Shown here piece by piece: positions 8,089 through 17,316 of a stretch of DNA of 64,000 nt. This stretch comes from JBPRGH01 sp051418055. Its GTDB lineage: Bacteria > Bacteroidota > Bacteroidia > Cytophagales > Cyclobacteriaceae. The notes beneath the pieces are model-generated. The model was given only the letters and a program-made list of their open reading frames with translations. It had not been told where the DNA came from and searched no databases. The translations under genes and the position numbers were made by a program. Location: the NCBI GenBank assembly GCA_051418055.1, contig JBPRGH010000103.1:62001-126000 (forward strand), given 5' to 3'. Every line of letters starts with the position of its first letter. Position 1 is the stretch's first letter.

Positions 8089-8931
8089 TTAATTGTTCCG
8101 GCTGCCAATTGGGCTGCTAAAATTCTCACCCTCTTCCACAGTTGAGAAGCTGTATTCACTCAGAAGCTTTTCAAATGCACTCAGACGGCTTGAATTATAA
8201 AATATTTTAGCCTTCTTCAATGAATGAAATGCATAATCCGTGTGTGAATTATTTAAAGAATGTACCGCCTGATTATAATACAATAAGCCTATCAGCTCTT
8301 TGAGCTCGACCTGATTTTCAAGATTAAATGAAAATGCATATCGTGTGGCGGGAGATACATCAGATTCTCGGTAACTGGCTATTAATTCAGCCACCGTTTC
8401 CTGATCATCTATAAAACCATTTAGAGGCTCTGTAGATTCAAACATTATCGTTCTATCATCAGCCTTTATTAAAATATATATATGGTAATTGGTTTCTATA
8501 ACAGAATATGTAAAATCGTTTTCGGAAAGCAGATAGGAATATAAGGTGGTGGCGGACAAGCAATCATAATCACCTTTATCCATCATTTTGTAAAATGTGG
8601 TAAACTGCTGATAGTTCTTTAAAAATTTCCGGTGAACGCTATAGAACAGGTACGACAGAAAACGTTCATCATTCTTGTACTTACCTCTTTTACGTTCCAA
8701 TTTTTCCTGGAATTTCGAAAGGTCCTGGGATATTCCATCAAGCACTCTTTCGTTGGCTGTAGAATCGGTAGCCAAATAAAAGCTAAGGAAATTTTGTGAC
8801 CCAATAGAATGCTCTTCAATCAGCTTTCTCTCAAGCTCTGAATGAAAAAAACCTGATTGTGCAGATACAGAATTTCCTGATATCACCACAATTCCAGTTA
8901 TTAATAATATTTTACACCACCTCCTCACCAT
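8089..8931 (-). CDS. secreted transglutaminase-like protein of unknown function
   Basis: The ATG at 8931 is preferred over a TTG one codon upstream. The 280-residue product has a signal peptide (hydrophobic core ILLITGIVVISGNSV, ending VSAQ). A central region has the order Cys-His-acid expected of a transglutaminase-like cysteine-protease fold: C124 in DYDCLSATTLYSYLL, H150 in NYHIYILIK, and E165 or a nearby acid in MFESTEP. The C-terminal 90 residues look helical and TPR-like (YNQAVHSLNNSHTDYAFHSLKKAK). It converges on the short ompA gene with a gap of 19 bases and is divergent from the aldehyde dehydrogenase gene. The fold assignment is an inference from motif order only; no named family was recognised. 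Confidence 0.6.
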   Translation of the reverse strand: MVRRWCKILLITGIVVISGNSVSAQSGFFHSELERKLIEEHSIGSQNFLSFYLATDSTANERVLDGISQDLSKFQEKLERKRGKYKNDERFLSYLFYSVHRKFLKNYQQFTTFYKMMDKGDYDCLSATTLYSYLLSENDFTYSVIETNYHIYILIKADDRTIMFESTEPLNGFIDDQETVAELIASYRESDVSPATRYAFSFNLENQVELKELIGLLYYNQAVHSLNNSHTDYAFHSLKKAKIFYNSSRLSAFEKLLSEYSFSTVEEGENFSSPIGSRNN

Positions 8932-9057
8932 CAAATTCTTAACATTGGCTTAACATAAAATTAACATTAAAACCACGAATACCAAAATATGTTAGAGAAA
9001 AGCTGGTTCTTGAGTGTATGCCTGCTGAAATTCACTTTATCTGATTAGATTTAACTT

Positions 9058-10488
9058 ATGATTGAAAATGTCGATATCCCTTTTGTTCAGAAATCAGCTA
9101 TTGATAGAATATTCCATCAACAGCAAAAGAAAGCCCTGGAGCAGCGATCTTCATCTATCCAGGAAAGAAAAAATAAGCTGAAAAAACTGGAGCAGGCATT
9201 AATGTCTTACAGAAAGGAGATCCACCAGGCATTGTATGATGATTTTAGAAAACCTGTCGCAGAGGTAGATATGTCTGAAATATGGCCGGTAATAAGTGAA
9301 ATAAAACATACCCGGCGTCACCTGCATAGGTGGGCAAAGCCACAAAAGGTTAAAACACCGCTGCCAATGCTTGGCACATCTTCTAAAATTTATTATGAAC
9401 AAAAAGGTGTCACATTAATTATTGCTCCATGGAATTTTCCAATTAATTTAACTCTGGGGCCTCTTGTATCAGCCATTGCCGCGGGGAACACTGCAATTGT
9501 TAAGCCTTCCGAGATCAGTGCCAACAGCTCCAGGGTCATGCAAAAAATCATTGATGAGATTTTCCCTGTAGATGAAGTTGCTATGGTACAGGGCGGTGTT
9601 GAAGAAACAACTCATCTGCTTTCTCTCCCCTTTGATCATATTTTCTTTACCGGTAGCCCCGCTATAGGAAAAATTGTTATGCAGGCGGCTGCAAAGAATC
9701 TAACCTCTGTTACACTGGAGCTGGGAGGAAAGTCCCCTGCCGTTATTGATCATACAGCCGATTTAAAAGATGCTGCTAAAAAATTAGTCTGGGGTAAATT
9801 TATGAATGCCGGCCAAACGTGTATAGCCCCTGATTATCTTCTTGTACAACAAAATATTCATGATGAGCTAATCGAAAATATTAAATATTACGTTCAGAAA
9901 TATTATGGCCACTCACCACAAGCTTCTGATGACTATGCTAGGATAATCAGCCAAAAGCAATTTCAGAGCCAAAAGCAGCTTTACGATAACGCGATTAATA
10001 ATGGTGCAGAAAATATCTTTGAGCACACTTTCGATGAAGACGAAAGATTTATGCCACCAGCTGTGCTTACAAATGTCACTTTTGATATGGAGGTAATGAA
10101 TAAGGAGATTTTTGGCCCAATTTTACCAGTGTTAAAATTTGGAAATATAAATGAGGCATTTTCAATGATCCGTAAGAACCCTAATCCATTAGCCGCTTAT
10201 ATCTTTTCAAAAGATGAAAAGGTAAAAAAGCATTTTGTAAGGGAGGTCCCTGCAGGTGGAATGTGCATAAACGATTGCTTACTACACTATTCAAATATGG
10301 AGCTGCCTTTTGGAGGTAACAGAGTAAGCGGTATGGGAAGAGCACATGGCTTTTATGGCTTTCAGGAATTTTCCAATCTGAAACCTGTGTTAAGACAGAG
10401 GACTGGGTTTACAAACATGCAGTTTTTATATCCGCCGTATACAAAACAGACAGAGAAAATCATTAATTGGTTGATAAAATATATTTAA
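9058..10488 (+). CDS. aldehyde dehydrogenase (class 3-like)
   Basis: This 476-residue enzyme has the ALDH core: PWNFPINLTLGPLVSAIAAGN for cofactor binding, general base E221 in LELGGKSP, nucleophile C255 in NAGQTCIAPDY, and EIFGPILPV. The sequence without an N-terminal extension, the RxxLxRW region (RRHLHRWAKP) and the hydrophobic C-terminal tail (INWLIKYI) fit the ALDH3/coniferyl-type branch that oxidises fatty or aromatic aldehydes with NAD(P)+; the tail could touch the membrane. The asmA-like gene starts 2 bases after its stop, so the two are probably translated from one mRNA. The exact substrate cannot be read from sequence. Confidence 0.92.
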   Translation: MIENVDIPFVQKSAIDRIFHQQQKKALEQRSSSIQERKNKLKKLEQALMSYRKEIHQALYDDFRKPVAEVDMSEIWPVISEIKHTRRHLHRWAKPQKVKTPLPMLGTSSKIYYEQKGVTLIIAPWNFPINLTLGPLVSAIAAGNTAIVKPSEISANSSRVMQKIIDEIFPVDEVAMVQGGVEETTHLLSLPFDHIFFTGSPAIGKIVMQAAAKNLTSVTLELGGKSPAVIDHTADLKDAAKKLVWGKFMNAGQTCIAPDYLLVQQNIHDELIENIKYYVQKYYGHSPQASDDYARIISQKQFQSQKQLYDNAINNGAENIFEHTFDEDERFMPPAVLTNVTFDMEVMNKEIFGPILPVLKFGNINEAFSMIRKNPNPLAAYIFSKDEKVKKHFVREVPAGGMCINDCLLHYSNMELPFGGNRVSGMGRAHGFYGFQEFSNLKPVLRQRTGFTNMQFLYPPYTKQTEKIINWLIKYI

Positions 10489-10490
10489 AA

Positions 10491-13478
10491 ATGAAAAAGT
10501 TTTTCATTATTTCAGGAATAATCCTGGGGATTTTAGTCCTGACGCTTTTACTGGTACCGGTAATTTTTAAAGATGATATTCGTAAGGCGGTTGATTCCGC
10601 GCTTGAGAAATCGTTAAATGCTGATTTTGTCTTTGATACAGAAGATTTCAATGTGAGCCTTTTTAAAAATTTCCCAAACCCTTCTGCCAGTCTCAATAAT
10701 TTCGGCATAGTCAATCGAGCACCATTTGAAGGTGAGCTGCTGTTTGCCGTTAGAGAAATGAATGTGGTGATAAGCCTTCAGAGCTTGCTCTTTGGGGACC
10801 AGATCAAGATAAAAGGGGTAGAGCTTAATGAGCCTAAAGCATTTTTAACAGTATTGGAGGATGGAACAGCTAATTTCGATATAGCCATTGATGAAGATAT
10901 ACCAACAGGCACTGCTGATACTGCAACCGTTGAATACAACATCGGAATTGAAGAGTGGCAGATAAATAACGGTGAGGTTGTTTATGAGGATTATTCTATT
11001 CCTTTTAAACTACATCTGAAAAACCTTGAGCATAGAGGAGGCGGGGATTTCACACAGGATATTATTGATATGCAAACCTATAGCAAGGCTGATTCCGTGA
11101 CAATTTCTTTCGATAATACCGAATATGTCTCGAATAAAACGGCTGAAATAAATATGGAGCTGCTTATCAGTGAAAACTACGAAAGATATGAGTTTCAGGA
11201 AAATTCCGTGCGTATAAATGATTTCGCATTTGGTTTTGACGGATGGCTGAAGATGCTGGAAAATGAAGCTATGGATATGGATATAACGTTTAGCTCTACT
11301 GATAATACCTTTAAAGATTTATTGAGTATAGTTCCGGGGATGTATCATGAAGATTTTGAAGAGCTGCAGGCAGAGGGCGAGCTTTCATTTAATGGTATGG
11401 CCAAAGGTGTAATGGATAGTATTTCAGTTCCTGAATTTAACCTCAACCTGATAGTGGACAATGCCTCTTTCAAATATCCTGATGTTGAGGATTCGTTCAG
11501 TGACATAAATCTTAATCTACAAATTGAAAATCCGGGTGATTCAGTTGAAAACACACGCATTGCTCTTAATAACTTTAATATGAGTATGGGCGGAAAACCT
11601 ATTGAGGGTAAATTAATTGTAGAAAACTTACGGAATCATCCTATAGATGCTTATTTAAAGGGAAATATCGACCTTAATGACATCAATAAAGTTATTCCCA
11701 TAGAAGGCACATCTTACCAGGGGGTCCTGGATGTAAATTTAACAGCCAATGGAATTTATGATAGTATACGTCAGATAATGCCTGAAATGGATGGAAAACT
11801 GACCTTAAGTAACGGTTATATAAAGTCCGCAGATTTTCCTGTTGCCCTTGAGAATTTTAACATTAATGCCACCGTGAGTAATCCTACCGGTAATTTCAGC
11901 GATTTTGTAACAAGAATATCAGAGTTTAATTTTATAATGGAGGATGAACCATTTACAGGAAATCTTGTGGTAACTAATCTAAATAATATCACCTGGGATC
12001 TGGCTGCAAAAGGAAAAATAGACCTTGAGCAGCTTTCACAGATCATGGACCTTCAGGATATGCAGCTAAAAGGAATGCTTGCAGCCAATATTGAGACAAA
12101 AGGGAACATGGAGGCATTGGATGCCGAGCGTTACGGGGACCTTCCTACCAGTGGCACCGCTACACTAACAAATTTTTCCTATAGCGATAGTGAGATGCCA
12201 TATTCTGTCTCTATTTCTGAGGCAGATGCTTCTTTTAATCCGCAGCGCATGACACTTAGCAAAATGAATGGCCAGGTAGGGGAAAGTGATTTTAATTTAT
12301 CAGGTTACGTCAGTAATTACATGGATTATGCTTTAAATGATGATGGCATGTTACGTGGTAATTTTAATCTGCAGTCAAACAATATCAATTTGAACGAATT
12401 TATGACTGATGAAGAAACCACCCCTGATACAGAAGAGGAAAGCGCTACAGGCGTTATTGAGATCCCCAAAAATGTTGATGTAACCCTAAATGCAGATGTG
12501 AAAAAAGCAACCATGCTCGATATGGAAATGCGCAACATTAATGGAAATGTGGCGGCAAATAATGGTATTGCCAATATGAATAATGTGAATTTTGACTTGC
12601 TTGATGGGAAGTTCCTCATTAATGGAAGCTATGATCCTACTGATATACGTAACCCTAAATATAATTTTGACCTGAATATTAATGAGCTTTCTGTAAATGA
12701 AGCTTTCAATCAGTTTGAGGTGGTGAGAAATTTTGCTCCCATTGCTGAAAATATCCGTGGTAAATTTTCAACTGATTTTTCGCTAACAGGTTTTCTTACC
12801 CGGGAAATGGAACCTGATCTCTCCACAATCACAGGTCAGGGCCTGATCAAGCTGGCACAGGCTGCATTGCAGGATTCTAAAATTATAGAAGGTGTTACGC
12901 GCCTTACCAAACTTGAAAATACTGATGATGTGGAAATAAGAAATGTGAAGGTAGATGCCAGAATAGAGAATGGAAGATTAATTGTCCAACCCTTTGATTT
13001 AACGCTGTTAGGCTACACTTCTGTCATTGCCGGGAGCACAGGCATTGACGGCAGTATCGAATATCTTGTGGAACTGAAGGTCCCTGCGGAAAAAGCCACA
13101 CAGGCATTGAGCCAGTTCAGTGGAGTAAAGATTGGAAAAGAAACTATTGTTTTACCGGTGATGGTAACGGGTACTTTTAAAGATCCGCAATTTGGCCTGA
13201 AAACTGAAGAGTTAAAAGATGAGCTCTCTGACGCTGCTAAAGAAAAAGCAAAAGAGGAAATGAAAGAAGGTGCAAAAGATGTACTCGATGATGTAGTAAA
13301 AGATGATAAAGTAAAAGAAACTATCGGCGGTTTGCTTGGAGGTAAGAAAGATACCACCACTGTAAAAGATACCACACAAAAAGCAGACACTACAAAAAAT
13401 GTACAGGAAAAGATTGAGGAAGAGGCTAAGGAAAAGCTGAAGAACCTGTTTCCTAAGAAAAAGAAGAATGATAATTAG
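10491..13478 (+). CDS. AsmA family protein
   Basis: The ATG at 10491 gives 995 residues with an N-terminal membrane anchor (FFIISGIILGILVLTLLLVPVIF). The rest is a very long run of beta-rich repeats typical of AsmA/TamB-type proteins (for example KGKIDLEQLSQI, LKGMLAANIETKG), with an AsmA-2-like C-terminal domain at about 780-905 (GLIKLAQAALQDSKIIEGVTR; DGSIEYLVELKVP). The last 90 residues are a charged Lys/Glu/Asp low-complexity tail (EELKDELSDAAKEKAKEEM). AsmA-like proteins are thought to bridge inner and outer membranes for lipid transport or outer-membrane assembly. It begins 2 bases after the aldehyde dehydrogenase stop. The family is secure; the lipid-transport role is from family knowledge. 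Confidence 0.88.
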   Translation: MKKFFIISGIILGILVLTLLLVPVIFKDDIRKAVDSALEKSLNADFVFDTEDFNVSLFKNFPNPSASLNNFGIVNRAPFEGELLFAVREMNVVISLQSLLFGDQIKIKGVELNEPKAFLTVLEDGTANFDIAIDEDIPTGTADTATVEYNIGIEEWQINNGEVVYEDYSIPFKLHLKNLEHRGGGDFTQDIIDMQTYSKADSVTISFDNTEYVSNKTAEINMELLISENYERYEFQENSVRINDFAFGFDGWLKMLENEAMDMDITFSSTDNTFKDLLSIVPGMYHEDFEELQAEGELSFNGMAKGVMDSISVPEFNLNLIVDNASFKYPDVEDSFSDINLNLQIENPGDSVENTRIALNNFNMSMGGKPIEGKLIVENLRNHPIDAYLKGNIDLNDINKVIPIEGTSYQGVLDVNLTANGIYDSIRQIMPEMDGKLTLSNGYIKSADFPVALENFNINATVSNPTGNFSDFVTRISEFNFIMEDEPFTGNLVVTNLNNITWDLAAKGKIDLEQLSQIMDLQDMQLKGMLAANIETKGNMEALDAERYGDLPTSGTATLTNFSYSDSEMPYSVSISEADASFNPQRMTLSKMNGQVGESDFNLSGYVSNYMDYALNDDGMLRGNFNLQSNNINLNEFMTDEETTPDTEEESATGVIEIPKNVDVTLNADVKKATMLDMEMRNINGNVAANNGIANMNNVNFDLLDGKFLINGSYDPTDIRNPKYNFDLNINELSVNEAFNQFEVVRNFAPIAENIRGKFSTDFSLTGFLTREMEPDLSTITGQGLIKLAQAALQDSKIIEGVTRLTKLENTDDVEIRNVKVDARIENGRLIVQPFDLTLLGYTSVIAGSTGIDGSIEYLVELKVPAEKATQALSQFSGVKIGKETIVLPVMVTGTFKDPQFGLKTEELKDELSDAAKEKAKEEMKEGAKDVLDDVVKDDKVKETIGGLLGGKKDTTTVKDTTQKADTTKNVQEKIEEEAKEKLKNLFPKKKKNDN

Positions 13479-13483
13479 TCCCT

Positions 13484-13796
13484 AGTCCTTAGTCCAGAGC
13501 GTGGGCCTCGGTCTGCACGGCTGGAAGTGCGTATGCCTGCGGGAAGTCGTCTGACCGATAAGGGAAGGAAATTAGTATTTAGTCCTTAGTCCATAGTATT
13601 GAGTAGTAATCCAAACGGGAGCCGCGGTCTCCACGACTGGAGGCGCGTATGCCTGTGGGAAGTCGTCTGACCGATGAGGGAAGGAAATTAGTATTTTGTC
13701 CTTAGTCCATAGTATTGAGTAGTAATCCAAGCGGGGCCGCGGTCTGCACGGCTGGAAGCGCGTATGCCTGTAGGAAGTCGTCTGACCGATGAAGGG
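13484..13796. repeat. three tandem copies of a GC-rich intergenic repeat
   Basis: Three related units start at 13484, 13581 and 13697, spaced 97 and 116 bases apart. Each opens with A/TGTCCTTAGTCC and contains a GC-rich core (CGGTCTGCACGGCTGGAAG or close variants, then GCGTATGCCTG, then GGAAGTCGTCTGACCGAT). Units 2 and 3 also share CATAGTATTGAGTAGTAATCCAA, absent from unit 1. GC content is far above the surrounding DNA. Cores end in GACCGAT and begin near CGGTC, so weak pairing is possible. ORFs predicted on the minus strand through the array repeat the same residues (SDDF-QAYA) and are artefacts. This is probably a REP-like dispersed element in local tandem array. Confidence 0.9.
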
Positions 13797-13893
13797 GAGA
13801 TGAGCATAAGGATAATGGGTCAACGAAATGAAATTTTTGCAACCTTATCCACCTTTTGATAGTTACCAATAACTTAAAGCTCCTCATTTCGAT

Positions 13894-15105
13894 TTGACTA
13901 AAAAAGAAAGACTTACAATAATCCTGGTACTGGGAGGGCTTATAGCCCTTGGCCCTTTTACAATTGATATGTACCTGCCGGGTTTTTCTTCAATTGCAGA
14001 TAGCCTTAATACTACAATTGCAATGGTGGGATTATCGCTCACCAGTTATTTTATTGGCATTTCATTAGGTCAAATTGTTTATGGTCCGCTGATCGATCGT
14101 TTTGGGAGAAAAAAACCACTGCTCATTGGCCTCCTCATCTATGCTGTGGCAGCCGTAGGATGTGCTTTATCTCCGGATATTTATACCTTCATAGGCCTGC
14201 GCTTTATCCTTGCGTTGGGAGGCTGTGTGGGTATGGTAGCCGGCAGAGCTGTAGTCCGTGATCTTTTCCCGGCAGATGAGACGGCTAAAGTATTTTCATC
14301 ATTACTGCTTGTTATGGGAGTCGCGCCAATTATTGCACCTACACTTGGAGGTTATGTTACAGCACATTTTGGCTGGCGCTACATCTTTGTATTTCTTACA
14401 ATCCTATCCATGGTAATACTTTTAATGGTTAAATATTTTCTTCCGCACAGTAAAGATCCGGATATTAATGTTTCGCTACGGCCAAAAAATGTACTAAAAG
14501 ATTACCTTAAGGTCCTGAAAGATCCAACATTCCTGACCTACTCTTTTGCGGGAAGCTTTGCCTTTTCCGGAATGTTTTCATATCTGGCAGGATCCCCATT
14601 TATTTATATGGAATATTTCGGTCTTACTGAAACTGAATATGGATGGATGTTTGGCCTGAATGCACTTGGATTTATCACCTGCAGCCAGATCAACAGGCTA
14701 TGGTTGCGAAGAAGGGATTCCGAGGGAATAGTATTACGGGCAATGGTTATACAGTTTTTCACAGGGTTAGCTCTACTGCTTTATACTAATTTAATGACAC
14801 CTGCTGCAGTACCTACATTTGCACTAATTATTATTTATCTCGGCTGTCTTGGGTTCATTATACCAAATACTACTGCCGTCTCACTAAAACCGTTTATAAA
14901 ACATGCCGGAAGTGCTTCTGCTTTGTTGGGAAGCATTCAGATGGTAACGGGCGCCATTTCTTCCGCATTAGTCAGTGCCCTTCATAATAACACCACCCTT
15001 CCAATGACACTGATCATGGCTCTAGGAAGTGCTATTGGGCTGGGCATTTTGTTATTTAGCCTAAACCGTTCGAAACAGAGGGAAAGTTTGAAGCTTGAAG
15101 TTTAA
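13894..15105 (+). CDS. MFS drug-resistance transporter, Bcr/CflA family
   Basis: The 403-residue product has 12 predicted membrane helices. The first helix already carries the Bcr/CflA hallmark GPFTIDMYLPG (residues 20-30), followed by the MFS loop motif GPLIDRFGRKKP (64-75) and the motif-C-like GVAPIIAPTLGGY. The frame has a TAA at 13870 and no ATG before the first helix, so translation must start at the TTG at 13894; ATG codons occur only inside the helix. These carriers export drugs such as bicyclomycin or sulfonamides, or small peptides and cysteine, by proton antiport. It follows the GC-rich repeat array. The last codons (for RESLKLEV) run into a simple AAGTTTGAAG-type repeat, which suggests the C-terminus was recently reshaped. 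Confidence 0.88.
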   Translation: MTKKERLTIILVLGGLIALGPFTIDMYLPGFSSIADSLNTTIAMVGLSLTSYFIGISLGQIVYGPLIDRFGRKKPLLIGLLIYAVAAVGCALSPDIYTFIGLRFILALGGCVGMVAGRAVVRDLFPADETAKVFSSLLLVMGVAPIIAPTLGGYVTAHFGWRYIFVFLTILSMVILLMVKYFLPHSKDPDINVSLRPKNVLKDYLKVLKDPTFLTYSFAGSFAFSGMFSYLAGSPFIYMEYFGLTETEYGWMFGLNALGFITCSQINRLWLRRRDSEGIVLRAMVIQFFTGLALLLYTNLMTPAAVPTFALIIIYLGCLGFIIPNTTAVSLKPFIKHAGSASALLGSIQMVTGAISSALVSALHNNTTLPMTLIMALGSAIGLGILLFSLNRSKQRESLKLEV

Positions 15106-15180
15106 AGTTGTTGTATAATGTTCGAAGTTCAATGTTTAAAATCTCAGTTTGCTTGTCTCCTTCATTATTTAAAGCATTAT
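15080..15180. repeat. degenerate GAAGTTTAAAG-type short repeats at the end of the MFS gene
   Basis: The segment holds several variants of a short unit: GAAAGTTTGAAGCTTGAAGTTTAAAGTT, then GTTCGAAGTTCAATGTTTAAA. It begins inside the last codons of the MFS gene and continues into the gap before the 7TMR gene. It is simple-sequence in character, with no clear function. Confidence 0.5.
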
Positions 15181-15241
15181 TTTAATTTTTTTTAACCTTC
15201 ATTTTTAAAAAAAGGCTAAATTACCGGGTAAAATTGTTTGA

Positions 15242-17305
15242 ATGCGGTCAGTATTTTTTTATTTCGCCTTTCTTTTCATTTTTTTTCAGGCAAAAGCAGA
15301 TAATCCTGAAGTTCATGATGGCCAGGATCAGTTGAACCTGAATTCCCATATGGTATATCTAAAGAATACCGGAAAGAAGCTTTCTTTTGAAGAAGCTCTT
15401 GAAGCTCTTGATAATGGACAGTTTGCTCAAAATTTTTTGGAACAGCCGATAAACTTCGGTTATGATACAAGCGATTTTTGGTTTTATACTGAATTCGAAG
15501 TGCTGCAGTCAATGGACAGGGTGCTTTATTTTCCATATCCTTATTATCAAAATATGGATGTTTATATACACAAGGGCCAGAGCTGGCAAAAAATCAGCAC
15601 TGGTAATTTAAAATTATTTGAAACCCGCGGATCCTTTAAACCGGAAAATTTTGCATGGCCATTTAGTTTTGAAGCAGGTAGCAATGTGCAGGTAATGGTG
15701 AATATAAATTCACGGGCTCCAACCATTATGTCCCTTCAGGTGCTTTCCGATAATGAATATATCAGCACATCCAATACCCAGAACCTGCTCTACGGTATGT
15801 TCTTTGGGATTTTAATAATAATGGTACTATACAACTTCTTTTTATATATCATTATCAGGGATACTGCTTACCTGTATTACGTCATTCTCGTACTGGCGAA
15901 TATTGCTGTTTTTGGAGCGGTTTCCGGATATGCTTTTCATTATTTATATCCTACCTATCCACAGATCAATTTTTTTATCAGGGAATTCCTGATCACATTC
16001 CTCATCATCCCTTCATCTTTATTTGCCATATCTTTTCTAAACCTAAAGCAGTACAGCAAGCTGCTTTACAAGATCTTATGGGGAATGATCGTCATTGGTT
16101 CCATCCTGTCTGTCCTTGCATTATTTGGAATTATCTTCGGGTTTTCGTCAATGATCATTTCTATCCATGCTCCTCTCCTGTTACTTACAGGTATCGTGGT
16201 GAGGGTAAAAGGAAATACTACTGCAACTTTTTACATATTAGCCTGGACTGGATATTTAATGGGCGGCATGGCCATGACTTTACGGAACGTTGGCATTCTT
16301 CCCGCCACATTTCTCACCGACCATGGTGCGGAGATTGGAGCCGTACTTGATGTATTTCTCCTGGCATTAGCGCTGGCCTATCGTTATAAGCAGATCAGGA
16401 ATGAAAAATCAAAACTGCATCGGGAAAATCTTGAGCTGGTTGAAAAGCAGAATTTGCTTCTTGAACAAAGGGTGAAGGAACGAACGAAGGTGCTGAATTC
16501 TACCCTCGAGATAGTGCAAAAGCAGCATGACGAGCTTAATTACAAAAACCTGGCGATCAATTCCAGCATGAATTATGCACTGAAAATCCAGGAAGCCATG
16601 TTTCCTGAACGTCATGTCATGGCGCCTCATTTTAAAGATCTTATTCTCTTTGCAAAGCCAAAGCAGACAGTTTCCGGAGATTTTATGTTTTTTGAAAGTA
16701 TTAATAATGAGATCTTTATTGCGGTTGTGGATTGTACCGGACATGGGGTTCCGGGAGCTTTAATGAGCATGGCTGGCTATAATATGTTTTATGATGCCAT
16801 TAATGTGGAGAAGCTTAATAGTCCAAGGAAAATCCTGTCATATGTAGAACAACATCTCCATCTAAGGTTACGCCAGAATGATGAATTAGTAAAAGATGGT
16901 ATGGAGGTGGCTTTATGTATTATCAATAAATCAACCAGAGAGGTAAAATTCTGTGGAGCACAGCGCCCATTGTTGATGGTTACTCTGGATAAAAAGATCA
17001 AATTGATAAAAGGCACGAAGAAAGCTATAGGGGGGCATTTCCAAAACCTTGAAGAATCATTCCATGAACATATGCTTTCTGTAGAAGAAAATACTACTCT
17101 GTACCTTTATACAGACGGCTTTCAGGATCAATTTGGCGGTGAGGCAGATAAGAAATTCCTTTCTAAAAGATTAAAATCCCTATTGAGTGATATTTCACAT
17201 CAGGATGGTATCAAACAAGAACAGCTGCTTAAGGAAGAATTTGAATCATGGCGCGGAAACCGGGAGCAGATAGATGATGTACTGGTTCTGGGAATTAAAA
17301 TATAA
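15242..17305 (+). CDS. 7TMR-DISM receptor with SpoIIE-type PP2C phosphatase
   Basis: This 687-residue signalling protein has a signal peptide (to about residue 19, ending QAKA), an extracellular 7TMR-DISMED2-like sensory domain (about 25-165; SDFWFYTEFEV), seven membrane helices (about 180-390), a coiled coil (about 392-440; LLLEQRVKERTKVL), and a C-terminal SpoIIE domain (about 465-687). The phosphatase domain keeps metal-binding residues in KQTVSGDFMFF, VDCTGHGVPGALMS and the late YTDGFQDQFGG and DDVLVLG. It should sense a periplasmic ligand, possibly a carbohydrate, and dephosphorylate a Ser/Thr-phosphorylated partner, classically an anti-anti-sigma (STAS) protein. No STAS or anti-sigma kinase gene is adjacent, so its partner is elsewhere. 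It converges on rluF with an 11-bp gap. Confidence 0.92.
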   Translation: MRSVFFYFAFLFIFFQAKADNPEVHDGQDQLNLNSHMVYLKNTGKKLSFEEALEALDNGQFAQNFLEQPINFGYDTSDFWFYTEFEVLQSMDRVLYFPYPYYQNMDVYIHKGQSWQKISTGNLKLFETRGSFKPENFAWPFSFEAGSNVQVMVNINSRAPTIMSLQVLSDNEYISTSNTQNLLYGMFFGILIIMVLYNFFLYIIIRDTAYLYYVILVLANIAVFGAVSGYAFHYLYPTYPQINFFIREFLITFLIIPSSLFAISFLNLKQYSKLLYKILWGMIVIGSILSVLALFGIIFGFSSMIISIHAPLLLLTGIVVRVKGNTTATFYILAWTGYLMGGMAMTLRNVGILPATFLTDHGAEIGAVLDVFLLALALAYRYKQIRNEKSKLHRENLELVEKQNLLLEQRVKERTKVLNSTLEIVQKQHDELNYKNLAINSSMNYALKIQEAMFPERHVMAPHFKDLILFAKPKQTVSGDFMFFESINNEIFIAVVDCTGHGVPGALMSMAGYNMFYDAINVEKLNSPRKILSYVEQHLHLRLRQNDELVKDGMEVALCIINKSTREVKFCGAQRPLLMVTLDKKIKLIKGTKKAIGGHFQNLEESFHEHMLSVEENTTLYLYTDGFQDQFGGEADKKFLSKRLKSLLSDISHQDGIKQEQLLKEEFESWRGNREQIDDVLVLGIKI

Positions 17306-17316
17306 TAAGCAGCATC

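Noticed and set aside
13013..13390. ORF of 125 residues on the minus strand
   Set aside because: It is the antisense of the low-complexity Lys/Glu tail of the AsmA protein and consists mainly of Ser/Phe/Thr.
13484..13796. Possible CRISPR array
   Set aside because: There are only three units of about 100 bases, with divergent sequence within repeats and no short direct repeats with unique spacers or cas genes.
13572..13887. Two ORFs on the minus strand across the tandem repeats
   Set aside because: Their sequences repeat the same words (SDDF..QAYA) in the register of the DNA repeat and have no family support; they are artefacts of the array.
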